DNA of 64,000 nucleotides from Paenibacillus amylolyticus (GTDB taxonomy: Bacteria > Bacillota > Bacilli > Paenibacillales > Paenibacillaceae), in NCBI RefSeq assembly GCF_003719335.1, contig NZ_RIAS01000004.1, positions 414,001-478,000 on the forward strand. Direction: 5' to 3'. Below are positions 1 to 8,908 of the stretch, piece by piece; position 1 is the first letter of the stretch, and each line of letters starts with the position of its first letter. The notes beneath the pieces were generated by a model that was not told the DNA's origin, ran no database searches, and saw only the letters and a list, made by a program, of their open reading frames with translations. A program made the position numbers and the translations under genes.

Positions 1-165
1 TATATGTTCGTTACACATTTCTACTTCAGTTTATCGGCATAAGATTGGAAAAGGATTAGAAGTTGTGAGAGTTTAAAGCCAGCATTTATGCTGTGGTGTT
101 CTACGTGGTTCTGTTGTTAGGAGAATATCAATCCTGGGAAATACTGTGTGCTCCTTTTTGGACAG

Positions 166-274
166 TTAAAAATGTAACGATTCCTGAAAGACCTTATTTT
201 GCGCAAAAGGATTGTTTTTGAGCTTAAGCACTCCTTTTTCAGGAGATAAGGTTTCTGGAGATCGTTACATTTAA
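166..274. repeat. Long imperfect inverted repeat, about 109 bp
   Basis: The outer arms are AAATGTAACGAT on the left and its complement ATCGTTACATTT on the right. Both continue inward with near-complementary CCT(T)GAAA...CCTTAT blocks, so the whole unit could fold into one long hairpin. There is no coding sequence in 1-341. The form suggests a miniature palindromic intergenic element rather than a simple terminator, because there is no T-run and the loop region is long. A shorter ATCGTTACA-like stretch also lies near position 10. Confidence 0.55.
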
Positions 275-341
275 AATTGCCTATAATGCTTATGTTGCTT
301 CAATGGGGCTATGTCTCTTTTCAGTGGATTGATTAACCCCT

Positions 342-1088
342 CTACATTGTTCCGCCGCCTTGGCGAATGGATGGCGGAATCTTCTCAGGCCCCTGATTGA
401 TGTAACGATGGATAAACGTACCTACCTTGGCATCATCGAACTTGTCCAGCTTCATCGTTTTGGTCCAGGCGGTCACAACGACCTCGCTGCCTTCAGGAAT
501 ATCTTTGTTGGGTACGGCGAGAATGCCTGAGCCTGCTTGGCGAAATTTTGCGAGATATTGGAGATGTTCCTTCAGCTCATCACTGGCATTTTCACGATAA
601 TAGATGATGATGTCTCCATGCTCCATGTTGTGAACCAGATAAGGATACCCCGGGAAGTCGGTGTAAAAGCCAAATTTGATATCATGTGGATTATGTGGAC
701 CTGAGGTCGGTATTTTCATTTCATACTGGATCGGTTCCTCGGTGTGGGTGGCTCCATAGTATTTGTCATCCGTCACATCGATTGCTGCATTGTTCGGGAG
801 GTCGGCTACATCGTAGGTCTTTCCGGCACCTTGCAGGAAAAAAACTCCGAATGCTACGATCGATACAGCGATCAGAGCATGGGCCGTAAGCCGAAGAGAG
901 CGGCTTTTCTTCTGGATGGTTGCTCGCTCGTTCTTTTTCATATGACTAACAATTTTGCCGCGTGTACGTGATGCCCAGATATAGGTGGCGATCGAAAGTA
1001 GCAGCATAGCAGCTCCAATGATCAACCCCAGATATGAGGTGCCTGTTTGGTGTTCCATTTGCATATGATCCATGTGGTTCATGTCCAT
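342..1088 (-). CDS. DUF3105 family membrane protein with Met/His-rich N terminus
   Basis: The protein has 248 residues. The first 13 residues are rich in Met and His (MDMNHMDHMQMEH). Two membrane segments follow at about residues 20-38 and 68-86, then a soluble domain. That domain has the DUF3105 signature around HNPHDIKFGFY and VHNMEHGDIIIYY, with conserved histidines. The start is set by GGAGG seven bases upstream of the ATG. The biochemical function of the family is unknown; the Met/His head resembles metal-binding termini, which is inference only. Two BlaI-type operators lie just upstream (1128 and 1230), with the same arms as the one in front of the blaI-like gene at 53444. The gene is therefore probably repressed by that regulator. 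Confidence 0.85.
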   Translation of the reverse strand: MDMNHMDHMQMEHQTGTSYLGLIIGAAMLLLSIATYIWASRTRGKIVSHMKKNERATIQKKSRSLRLTAHALIAVSIVAFGVFFLQGAGKTYDVADLPNNAAIDVTDDKYYGATHTEEPIQYEMKIPTSGPHNPHDIKFGFYTDFPGYPYLVHNMEHGDIIIYYRENASDELKEHLQYLAKFRQAGSGILAVPNKDIPEGSEVVVTAWTKTMKLDKFDDAKVGTFIHRYINQGPEKIPPSIRQGGGTM

Positions 1089-1127
1089 TCGAATTCCTCC
1101 GCTTTTTAGTAAAATAATGAATCAGTT

Positions 1128-1146
1128 ACACTACGTGATGTAGTGT
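1128..1146. promoter_or_regulatory. BlaI-type operator 1 (ACACTAC-N5-GTAGTGT)
   Basis: This is a perfect inverted repeat with 7-bp arms and a 5-bp spacer, 40 bp upstream of the DUF3105 start. Its arms are identical to those of the site at 53410-53428 in front of the BlaI-family gene. It is the most likely binding site for that repressor. Confidence 0.7.
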
Positions 1147-1229
1147 TAAGGATGGATCAAAATAAAGAAAAGAGCAAAGTTGCTCCATCTAGATGCTCAC
1201 TCATATAAGTAAATAAAAACATATATATT

Positions 1230-1248
1230 ACACTACACATTATAGTGT
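1230..1248. promoter_or_regulatory. BlaI-type operator 2 (ACACTAC-N5-ATAGTGT)
   Basis: This is a second copy of the same operator with one mismatch in the right arm. Its centre is 102 bp from that of operator 1. Paired operators suggest cooperative binding over the promoter of the minus-strand DUF3105 gene. Confidence 0.6.
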
Positions 1249-1285
1249 ATGGAATATGATCCGTGCAATGTTGCCTTTCGCAAAT

Positions 1286-1318
1286 GAAAAAGACTCCCCC
1301 CACAATCGGGGGAAGTCT
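1286..1318 (-). terminator. Rho-independent terminator
   Basis: On the minus strand a GACTTCCCCC / GGGGGGAGTC stem is followed by TTTTT. It lies about 35 bp past the stop of the zinc-ribbon membrane protein gene. Confidence 0.8.
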
Positions 1319-1351
1319 CCATTTCAGCAATCTTAAGTAGAAGAAACGAAT

Positions 1352-2296
1352 TTACAAGCGTCCAAACGGCGAGAATAACGGGCTAAATAAGCCAGCTATA
1401 GTCGAAAATAACAAACGATACATTAAGTAAAACAATACAGCATTCACAATCAGCACGCTGTACGTGCTGTCAATGGCAGCTTTGGTCCGATTTAGCGGAT
1501 GCTGGAACAGCACGGTATTCATAGCAACAAACACCATAATATACGACAGCACCAGTAGGGAGATCGCGAATGAGTAGGAGATCACAATCATCAAGTTAGC
1601 GAGCAGAAGCGTAGCGATTGCAGGAACCAGTAGGGTTCCGAACTGGGCAACCAGAATTTTGGGACGGAAAGTAATTCGTTCCAGCTTAAGTACACCATAG
1701 ATGAGTGCAACAGCAGCAACCAGAATAATAGCCGAAAACAGGAGCGGGCGCAAAAATCCGCTAATAAATATGCCTTCCGCACCGAGGCGGCCAAATGTGA
1801 TCAGAACATATGTAGAGGTCAAAACAGCAAACAGTGCCATCGTTAACCACCCATGCAGGGTATGCTGTTCACCAACGGTTTTCATCGATTGATACGGACG
1901 AGCCAGTACGCTGAGGAAATAGGACAAGTATTGTTTGCTTACTTCTTTGGCTTGCTGTACCTTCTCATTTTGCACGAAATTGTTCCACTGATTTCCATTG
2001 TTGTTTTGGGAATGATCTTGATCAGGAGCATCATTGTTACTGGAATTTACTGTTGCTGTTTCTTTCACGAGCGATGGTACAGGCGAAACGGAAGAAGAGC
2101 GTGTAGGTTCTGGTTGATGAGAAGCAGATTCCTTGTTGCTGGACCAATGCGTGTATTCCGAGTCAGCAGAAGCTGAATTTGTTCGTGTTACGGAATCCAC
2201 AGGATCAGAAGAAGCATGGGTTCCAGTCAAATTAGAGCCGCACTTCTCGCAAAACTGGGCATCTCCATTTTCGTGATTACATACTTGGCATTTCAT
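1352..2296 (-). CDS. Zinc-ribbon domain integral membrane protein
   Basis: The protein starts MKCQVC and carries a four-Cys zinc ribbon in its first 22 residues (CQVC ... CEKC). A Ser/Asn/Gln-rich linker of about 90 residues follows, then a hydrophobic C-terminal half with about five membrane helices. That half looks like the Yip1 or YIP1-like families, but I cannot assign it firmly. An ORF extending to 2350 is open. I chose the ATG at 2296 because GGAGG sits nine bases upstream and the product then begins at the Cys motif. It is monocistronic, with its own terminator at 1286. No substrate or role can be stated. Confidence 0.8.
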   Translation of the reverse strand: MKCQVCNHENGDAQFCEKCGSNLTGTHASSDPVDSVTRTNSASADSEYTHWSSNKESASHQPEPTRSSSVSPVPSLVKETATVNSSNNDAPDQDHSQNNNGNQWNNFVQNEKVQQAKEVSKQYLSYFLSVLARPYQSMKTVGEQHTLHGWLTMALFAVLTSTYVLITFGRLGAEGIFISGFLRPLLFSAIILVAAVALIYGVLKLERITFRPKILVAQFGTLLVPAIATLLLANLMIVISYSFAISLLVLSYIMVFVAMNTVLFQHPLNRTKAAIDSTYSVLIVNAVLFYLMYRLLFSTIAGLFSPLFSPFGRL

Positions 2297-2488
2297 GTTC
2301 ATAAGCCTCCAATTTCTTAAATTATGGAACAAGTTAACATTGTGTCTCATTTTAACGTTCTATGACGAACTTTGTCTATGTATCGCAGAATTAAATACCC
2401 AAAATAAACCTTATGAAACACGGGAATTGACCTATCTTATTTTCATATTGACATAAAGATAGGACGGAATTATGATGTCATTATCGAA

Positions 2489-2507
2489 ATTGATAATCAT
2501 TATCAAT
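2489..2507. promoter_or_regulatory. Fur box upstream of efeO
   Basis: ATTGATAATCATTATCAAT is a perfect 9-1-9 palindrome that closely matches the classical Fur box. It lies about 155 bp upstream of efeO, so iron repression of the efe cluster is very likely. Confidence 0.88.
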
Positions 2508-2662
2508 TAAAAGCTGGGAGTCAAGAGCGATATGTTTATGTCTGCTCGACGTTCCTGTATCGGTAAAGGATTGTTTTAAAGATTTGTTCCCGTTTGAATT
2601 GAAGAATTCGTTCCATGTTTTCGGGAATTGTTGCCTAATTACTGCGTCCATAGGGAGTGTTC

Positions 2663-3568
2663 GTGTTGAGTATGAGAAAAAGTGTGACTTTGCCAGCTGT
2701 CGTGATGGTGACTTCGGTTTTGCTTGCAGCTTGTGGCAATGATGGGGCGGCTGTGAACAAGGTATCTGAGAAGACAGCTGTAACGAGTGAAGCCCAGACA
2801 GCGTCTCAGGATACAAGCAAGGCAGGCCAAGAAGCAACTGCTGCAGATTACTCTGTTGCGGTTGAGGGGTATCGTACGTTTGCCGTAGAGCAGATTGATG
2901 CGTTTGTGAAGGAGACCGAGAAGTTTACAGAGGCGGTGAAGGCGGGTGATTTGGAGAAGGCCAAGTTGCTCTATGCTCCGGCGCGTATGTATTATGAACG
3001 GATTGAACCGGTAGCAGAGGCGCTAGGTGATCTGGACCCTAACATTGATGCACGCGATGGAGACGTTGAAGCTGCAGACTGGCGTGGTTTTCACCGGATT
3101 GAGAAAGCATTGTGGGCAGACAAAACAACCGACGGCATGAGCGAATATGCTGACACACTGCTCAGTGATGCGAAGCTGCTGCGGGCTAAAGTGGAAACGA
3201 TGGATATCGATGCGAGTCTAATGGTCACAGGTGCGGTCGAACTGCTGAACGAGGTATCTTCCAGCAAAGTGACGGGGGAAGAGGAGCGGTATTCGCATAC
3301 AGATCTGTATGATTTTGCGGCGAATGTGGAAGGAGCACGCGAGATTTACAACTTGCTGAAGGATGATCTGGCAGCCAAGGACAAACAGCTAAACCAGCAG
3401 ATTGCGGATCGATTTGAGGCGCTGGAGAAAGAGCTGGCTCCGTTCAAGGATGGTGACGGGTACGTTTCTTATGAGAAATTGAAGGATGAGGATGTGCGCA
3501 AGCTAAGCCAGAATCTCGATGCGCTCGCGGAGCCGCTGTCCAATATGGGACAAGTGCTGGGAGTGTAG
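2663..3568 (+). CDS. efeO: Iron uptake lipoprotein EfeO/EfeM (imelysin family)
   Basis: This is a lipoprotein: a hydrophobic signal ends in LLAACGN, a lipobox. The mature part is an imelysin-type (peptidase M75-like) helical domain with the GFHRIEKALW stretch carrying the family's HxxE motif. There is no cupredoxin domain, as in the short EfeM/EfeO forms of Bacillota. In the EfeUOB system this protein presents ferrous or ferric iron to the permease at the outer membrane face. The start is uncertain: GTG 2663, TTG 2666 and ATG 2672 are all in frame behind GGGAG at 2653-2657. The stop is followed four bases later by efeB, so the genes are cotranscribed, under the Fur box at 2489. Confidence 0.92.
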   Translation: MLSMRKSVTLPAVVMVTSVLLAACGNDGAAVNKVSEKTAVTSEAQTASQDTSKAGQEATAADYSVAVEGYRTFAVEQIDAFVKETEKFTEAVKAGDLEKAKLLYAPARMYYERIEPVAEALGDLDPNIDARDGDVEAADWRGFHRIEKALWADKTTDGMSEYADTLLSDAKLLRAKVETMDIDASLMVTGAVELLNEVSSSKVTGEEERYSHTDLYDFAANVEGAREIYNLLKDDLAAKDKQLNQQIADRFEALEKELAPFKDGDGYVSYEKLKDEDVRKLSQNLDALAEPLSNMGQVLGV

Positions 3569-3572
3569 AACG

Positions 3573-4853
3573 ATGACGGAGAACAAGCAGGATTCGCTGA
3601 AAAAGCCGTTGTCACGGCGTGAGATGCTGAAGCTGACCGGCGTAGCTGGGCTTGGTCTGCTTATTGGCGGGGGCGGCGCAGGCGGACTGATGGCGCTCGG
3701 CCGCAAAGGCTCTTCTGTCGCCGCCGTAGAACCTGCGGCGGCTGATAAACAGGGTTTGCCTTTCTATGGCAAGCATCAGGCTGGCATTATTACGCCCGCG
3801 CAGGATTTTATCTGCTTTGCGGCGTTTGACGTTACCGCAGGCAGCGTGGAAGAGCTTCGCCGTCTGTTCCGGGACTGGACGGCAGCCTCGGCTGCCATGG
3901 CTTCCGGACAGATGATTGGCGAGCATAACACCACGCTGAATACGCCGCCCACCGATACGGGGGAGGCGGCAGGCCTGACACCGTCACGTACCACGTTGAC
4001 GTTTGGTGTGGGGCCGTCTTTGTTTGACGGGCGCTTCGGCTTGAAGGGCCCGAAGCCGCGGGGACTGCGCGACCTGCCGGCATTTGCCGGGGATGCGCTG
4101 GACCCGCAATGGTGTGGTGGCGACCTGTGCGTGCAAGTCTGCGCAGACGATATGCAGGTCGCCTTCCATGCGATCCGCAACCTCGCGCGTATTGCGCGAG
4201 GGCATGCGGTGCTGCGCTGGACCCAGGAGGGCTTCCAGCGCACAGGCCGAGCCGACCCCGCGGGTGGAACACCGCGCAATCTGCTCGGCTTCAAAGACGG
4301 CACCGGCAATCCGGATACTACGGATGCCGTGCTCATGGACCGGACCGTCTGGGCGCAGCCGAGTGACGGTCCAGGGTGGATGGCCGGCGGCAGCTACATG
4401 GCCGTCCGCCGGGTGCGCATGCGTGTGGAGGTCTGGGACCGCTCCACCCTGAAGGATCAGGAGGCGACATTTGGTCGCCACCGTGACAGCGGCGCGCCGA
4501 TCGGCAGCCGTGGAGAATTCGACCCGGTGGATCTGCAGGCCAAATCCACCGATGGACAACCTTTAATCCCGGCAACATCGCATCTGCGGCTCGCCAAGGG
4601 AGACGGGAGTCAACAGATCTTGCGCCGCTCATACTCGTATTCGAGCGGCCTCGATCCCAAAACAGGCCAGCTTGACGCAGGCTTGCTGTTTATTAGCTAC
4701 CAACGGGATATGGACAAGCAATTTATCCCGATCCAGACACGGCTGGCGAAGAGTGACAAGCTAAATGAATATACGGTGCATGTGGGTAGTGCCGTCTTTG
4801 CCTGTTTCCCCGGATGCAAACAGGGTGGATATATCGGGGAGACATTGTTCTAA
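3573..4853 (+). CDS. efeB: Tat-exported Dyp-type heme peroxidase EfeB
   Basis: The product has 426 residues. A twin-arginine signal (SRREMLKLTGVAGLGLL) is followed by the two ferredoxin-like domains of Dyp peroxidases. The diagnostic GxxDG motif is present as GFKDGTGN, and the candidate proximal heme histidine lies in FGRHRDSGAPIG. In the EfeUOB pathway it acts outside the membrane on ferrous iron or heme. The start was chosen from GGGAG nine bases upstream of the ATG; the longer open frame overlaps efeO. The middle of the gene (about 3850-4550) is distinctly more GC-rich than efeO and efeU on either side and creates long spurious open frames on the other strand. Confidence 0.93.
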   Translation: MTENKQDSLKKPLSRREMLKLTGVAGLGLLIGGGGAGGLMALGRKGSSVAAVEPAAADKQGLPFYGKHQAGIITPAQDFICFAAFDVTAGSVEELRRLFRDWTAASAAMASGQMIGEHNTTLNTPPTDTGEAAGLTPSRTTLTFGVGPSLFDGRFGLKGPKPRGLRDLPAFAGDALDPQWCGGDLCVQVCADDMQVAFHAIRNLARIARGHAVLRWTQEGFQRTGRADPAGGTPRNLLGFKDGTGNPDTTDAVLMDRTVWAQPSDGPGWMAGGSYMAVRRVRMRVEVWDRSTLKDQEATFGRHRDSGAPIGSRGEFDPVDLQAKSTDGQPLIPATSHLRLAKGDGSQQILRRSYSYSSGLDPKTGQLDAGLLFISYQRDMDKQFIPIQTRLAKSDKLNEYTVHVGSAVFACFPGCKQGGYIGETLF

Positions 4854-4914
4854 TGCTGATTGAGTTGCGGTGAATTGGACATAAACGTTGTTTAAAAGGA
4901 GCATTCGTAACATC

Positions 4915-5070
4915 ATGAAGCATTCTGGCAACGAGCAGAGGAGGAACAAAACACCGATGAAAACGAACGTCACATCTACTAGATCCACAACGATTACCTC
5001 CATACCTGTATCTATGTTACATCGAAGTCCACATCCAAATGGTCACGGATTAAGGGGCAAAACGATATGA
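4915..5070 (+). CDS. Possible small ORF overlapping the efeU start (51 residues)
   Basis: This is a Ser/Thr- and basic-rich 51-codon frame (MKHSGNEQRRNK...) in the efeB-efeU gap. Its TGA overlaps the efeU ATG as ATGA, an arrangement typical of translational coupling. An internal ATG at 4957 has AGAGGAGG about 12 bases upstream. No family is recognised and no membrane segment is present. It may be a real coupling peptide or simply an open stretch; the low-complexity composition argues for caution. Confidence 0.25.
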   Translation: MKHSGNEQRRNKTPMKTNVTSTRSTTITSIPVSMLHRSPHPNGHGLRGKTI

Positions 5071-7010
5071 TCTTGCTACGCATCACATTACCTTTACGAA
5101 TTACATTATCTATACTCGTAGGCCTCATCTATTCTTTTTCATGGATGGGAGAGGGACAGTTCAAATACGTTGATTATGTTTTTGGTGAACGCGTCGATGC
5201 CTTTGAGGGTATTGCTTACGCTTCTGGAGATGCTTCTTATGCGTCAGGTGCAACTGCGTCCGCTGTACCAAAGGAAAGTGCGAAAACGGATCAATTGCAT
5301 GCTCTGCTTCCTTCGGTAGGAAGTGCGCTGGTAGAGGCAGGCCAGGGCAAGCTGGATGATGCCGTTCGGGATATATCCGATTTTCAGGCGTTATGGCAAC
5401 AGGCCGGACAGCTGGAACCGGAGCAAAATGCAGAGCAGGTCGCCGGTTTGGCAGCTACCGTTAACGATGCACTCACCAAGGTTCAAGATGTGTTGAAGGG
5501 CAGCGATGCCGATGCTGCCAAGAGTGCGCTAGCAGACCTTGCAAGGGCAGTCAATGCATACGTAGAAGCGTTCCAAAGTGCGGAAGGCAGTAGTGACGCA
5601 GGCCGGAAGGCGGCAGCACATTTACTTCCAGATTCCCGCAGCAGTCTTGTCGCAATGCAAAAAGGAGACTGGCTTCTGGCAGAGCGTACGTATAAACGAA
5701 TCGTTACTGCCTGGAAAGGCACGGAAGCACCGATTCGCAAGGATCATTTTGGGGTATACAGCCAGCTTGAGAAAAAGATGAGCCTGATTCGGATTGCAAT
5801 GCAAGCTGAACCGCGCAAGGAATCACAGGCCATCCAGCAAATGAACGAAATGGTGACGTTGCTGACGGATTACAGTGTGGGTACACTCAAGGATGGAGAA
5901 CTGGATAAAGAAGAAGTCAATGCTGGTTCTGCATCGCTAGCTGATCTGCTGCAATTGTTGGAACAGGTGCAGCAGCAGATTCAGGCGGGGGATAGCTCCG
6001 GAGCGGCTGCAGGCATGGAACAGTTTATCGTTGCTTGGCCTTCCGTCGAAGGACAGGTGCAGATCTCTTCGCCTGCATCGTATACCGCAATCGAGAATGA
6101 GATGACGGAAGCATCTGGCTACCTGGTCTCCAGTCCGCCGAATACATCGAAAGCAACAGTGGTGGTATCCCAAATGATAGAGCGGTTGGAACCTTTAACG
6201 GAAACAACGTCTTATACTGCATGGGATGCGGCCTTAATTCTTCTTCGTGAAGGACTGGAGGCTATTCTGGTACTGGCTGCTTTGCTGGCCTACGCCAAGA
6301 AGAGCGGACAAGCTGTTGCGCGGCGATGGATTTGGGCTGGGGCGGGCAGCGGCTTGCTCTTGAGTGTAGCGATGGCTGTAGTGCTAACACTGGTGCTGGC
6401 TGCGGCATCTTCAGGCAGTACACGCGAGATGATTGAAGGATATACCGGACTTGCGGCAGTTGTTCTGATGTTAACGGTCGGACAATGGATGCATAACAAA
6501 TCAAACGCCCGCTCATGGAACAGTTATGTAGAACGCCAGGTAGGAGGAGCGCTTGCACGCGGAAGTCTATGGTCTTTGTTTGCTGTCGCTGGGCTTGCCA
6601 TATTAAGAGAAGGTGCGGAAACCACTATTTTTTACATCGGCATGGCTCCTTCCATTCAGCTGTCCCAGTTGTTCATCGGGGTGGGTATAGCCTTGGTGAT
6701 GCTGGTTATTTTGGCCATAGCGATTATTCAGTTCAGTGTGCGTCTGCCGGTGCGCTGGTTTTTCCTCACGGCTACGCTGCTGATCTATTATCTGGTCTTT
6801 CGTTTTCTGGGCGAGAGTATTCACGCCCTGCAGGTGTCGGCCACGCTTCCTGCACATGTGGCACATGAGTTGCCTGCCCTAAGCTGGCTTGGCATGTATC
6901 CCACATGGGAGACCTTTGTGCCGCAAATGGTGGTATTACTCTATCTGGTCTTTAGTCTGGTTTGCACCGAGAAACGCTCAGCGAGAGACATGTCCAGTAC
7001 ATCTATCTGA
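5067..7010 (+). CDS. efeU: High-affinity iron permease EfeU (FTR1 family) with long extracytoplasmic domain
   Basis: The protein has 647 residues. A signal-like hydrophobic N terminus leads into about 350 residues of extracellular, mostly helical sequence. An FTR1 permease core of about seven membrane helices follows, from about residue 390. Both REGxE iron-binding motifs are present, as LLREGLEAILV and LREGAETTIFY. FTR1 permeases transport Fe3+ after ferroxidation; here EfeO and EfeB are encoded directly upstream. The long N-terminal domain distinguishes it from the shorter E. coli EfeU. The start follows AAGGGG by nine bases. A strong terminator at 7076 ends the cluster. Confidence 0.92.
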   Translation: MILLRITLPLRITLSILVGLIYSFSWMGEGQFKYVDYVFGERVDAFEGIAYASGDASYASGATASAVPKESAKTDQLHALLPSVGSALVEAGQGKLDDAVRDISDFQALWQQAGQLEPEQNAEQVAGLAATVNDALTKVQDVLKGSDADAAKSALADLARAVNAYVEAFQSAEGSSDAGRKAAAHLLPDSRSSLVAMQKGDWLLAERTYKRIVTAWKGTEAPIRKDHFGVYSQLEKKMSLIRIAMQAEPRKESQAIQQMNEMVTLLTDYSVGTLKDGELDKEEVNAGSASLADLLQLLEQVQQQIQAGDSSGAAAGMEQFIVAWPSVEGQVQISSPASYTAIENEMTEASGYLVSSPPNTSKATVVVSQMIERLEPLTETTSYTAWDAALILLREGLEAILVLAALLAYAKKSGQAVARRWIWAGAGSGLLLSVAMAVVLTLVLAAASSGSTREMIEGYTGLAAVVLMLTVGQWMHNKSNARSWNSYVERQVGGALARGSLWSLFAVAGLAILREGAETTIFYIGMAPSIQLSQLFIGVGIALVMLVILAIAIIQFSVRLPVRWFFLTATLLIYYLVFRFLGESIHALQVSATLPAHVAHELPALSWLGMYPTWETFVPQMVVLLYLVFSLVCTEKRSARDMSSTSI

Positions 7011-7075
7011 CATCTGTCTGAATCAAGCAGTTGAACTCACTAAGTTGCGAAGTTTGAATTAAATAGGAGAAGCAG

Positions 7076-7125
7076 GACATACGTCAGAACCTTGAAGAGT
7101 TCACACGACGTATGTCTTATTTCTA
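7076..7125 (+). terminator. Terminator after efeU
   Basis: The arms GACATACGTC and GACGTATGTC form a perfect 10-bp stem with an additional inner GAAC/GTTC pairing. The stem is followed by TTATTTCTATTTT. Confidence 0.8.
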
Positions 7126-7321
7126 TTTTAAACAACACCTAATCATATGACGAGTATGAGGAGCGGATGTCAAATAAAAAGTAAGATTTACAGATGTAGT
7201 ACAGGTCTGTCCCGTTGCTTCAGAGGACAGATCAAATTAATCAAAGCAGGTTGCTTTTCCGATAATGAGGATAACAAAATGCCTTTTAATTATTATGAAA
7301 ACATACTTTGGAGGAGAAAAA

Positions 7322-8890
7322 TTGGGAACTGTAGAGTATAGGGTAAGGCCGCATGCAGATATTGAATTAGGTTTTGCTAGAGAAGAGCTGGACTATTATG
7401 TTACGTTGCCAAGTGCAGGTGTAACTGAAGAAACTGGAGTGATACTAACCATTCCCGGATTTGGTGGACTTGCGGATTCTGTTTATCAATCTGAAAAATT
7501 AAATCCCTATCTGGCAGAAAAGTATAAATGCATCGTTGTCTCCATGAATTACTTTGGTATATACCGAAGCATGGAAACCAGATTGGATAATCAATTCATT
7601 GGAAATATGGAGAGAATCTACGGTGTTCCAGCAACCTACTGGGATGATATCTCATTAGATAGTGACTTCTATATGAAGGTAGGTGAGTTGCTTGAGAGAA
7701 AAGGGATCACCGCCTTGGATCACCGATGTCAGGCTCTTATGATCACAGCACGAGAAGAGTATCAGTCATTTGGATTCTTACCTGCTCTAGATTGCCTAAC
7801 TGTACTGGGTGAGGTTCTCAGAAAATATCCATTAGCCAATAAGAAAAAGATAATTGCCTATGGTTCTTCATATGGTGGATATATAGCTATGCTTTGCGGT
7901 AAGTTTGCCCCGGACACATTTTCGGTCATTATAGACAACTCAGGCTTTTCACGCTCCGAGATGAAATATATTGCAGGTAGAGAGTTATTAGAAAGTGACT
8001 TTGCTGTCACTGTGAATGTTAAAAATAAAAGTTTTACTCTACCATTAGCTTATAACAATCCATGGACGATTATGGATGAAACATCACCTCATTATTTTGG
8101 AGACTCACATAAGCAGATTCGTAACTTATTACTTAGGGAGCACAGAGTTAAATCCAACACGAGATATTATATTTTTCATTGTGAGGAAGATCAAATCGCC
8201 TCGGTAGCAGACAAAGATAAAGTAGCTACTCTATTAAACATGTTTAATCCTATTAGTTACAAAAGAGTTGGAAAACAAGATATAGATGGTGTTTTATTTA
8301 AAACTTATGCACATGCCATGAATGCCTCACTAAGAAAACTCTTTGACCATGTGGCGGAACAAGATGGGGAGTATGGATTAGTGAAAGAATCAATCCACAA
8401 TGAATTCACCATGAATAAGACGAACTCATACAATTGTGGTAACAAGAATTATGTGTTCAATTTTAATGACGACTATACAATGAACGTCACGATCACAGAT
8501 AACATCAAGACAGACTATAATCTGATTGGATCGTTTGAGATGATGCCGCAGCTGTTAGATATCTGTGACTCAATAGACGAAGCATTGAACTATGTCGTTG
8601 TAAAAGTCTCAAACGATGAATACAGAGATGTATTTGGTGTTATGTTGGATATAATTGAAGCATTTACAGCGATAAATTTACAAATCAACGCATTTTCTGG
8701 ATTTCTGAGCAAAAACGACCTGTTTCCAAACAGTGAAAAGTTAAAGAATGGCCTTCTTAAAGTGATTGAACATTTTAATAATGAAAACTGGCCTTTGTTC
8801 AATAGTCAGTTGACGGAACAAGTTGTACCTTCTTTTTTGATGTGGAAGAATGAGATGCACACTGTTTTTAGTCCGTATCTAACGCATTAA
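7322..8890 (+). CDS. DUF2920-like alpha/beta hydrolase-fold protein
   Basis: The 522-residue product has an alpha/beta-hydrolase core. IPGFGG near residue 40 resembles an oxyanion loop, and YGSSYGGY is a nucleophile-elbow GxSxGG motif. IIDNSGFSRSEMKY and a later HCEEDQ acidic region follow, with a candidate catalytic His in YAHAMNAS. The combination resembles the DUF2920 family, known mainly from bacteria that decorate surface polysaccharide or flagellin, but the function is not established. I chose TTG at 7322 because GGAGGAG ends five bases before it; frames extending to 7265 lack a site. The gene is clearly more AT-rich than both neighbours, has its own flanking terminators and looks recently acquired. 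Confidence 0.65.
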   Translation: MGTVEYRVRPHADIELGFAREELDYYVTLPSAGVTEETGVILTIPGFGGLADSVYQSEKLNPYLAEKYKCIVVSMNYFGIYRSMETRLDNQFIGNMERIYGVPATYWDDISLDSDFYMKVGELLERKGITALDHRCQALMITAREEYQSFGFLPALDCLTVLGEVLRKYPLANKKKIIAYGSSYGGYIAMLCGKFAPDTFSVIIDNSGFSRSEMKYIAGRELLESDFAVTVNVKNKSFTLPLAYNNPWTIMDETSPHYFGDSHKQIRNLLLREHRVKSNTRYYIFHCEEDQIASVADKDKVATLLNMFNPISYKRVGKQDIDGVLFKTYAHAMNASLRKLFDHVAEQDGEYGLVKESIHNEFTMNKTNSYNCGNKNYVFNFNDDYTMNVTITDNIKTDYNLIGSFEMMPQLLDICDSIDEALNYVVVKVSNDEYRDVFGVMLDIIEAFTAINLQINAFSGFLSKNDLFPNSEKLKNGLLKVIEHFNNENWPLFNSQLTEQVVPSFLMWKNEMHTVFSPYLTH

Positions 8891-8908
8891 AATGTTTCAT
8901 TTACAAAT

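Noticed and set aside
3776..4632. Long open frames on the minus strand and in other frames across efeB
   Set aside because: They mirror the GC-rich efeB frame, lack ribosome sites and encode Arg/Pro/Ala-rich sequence without known motifs.
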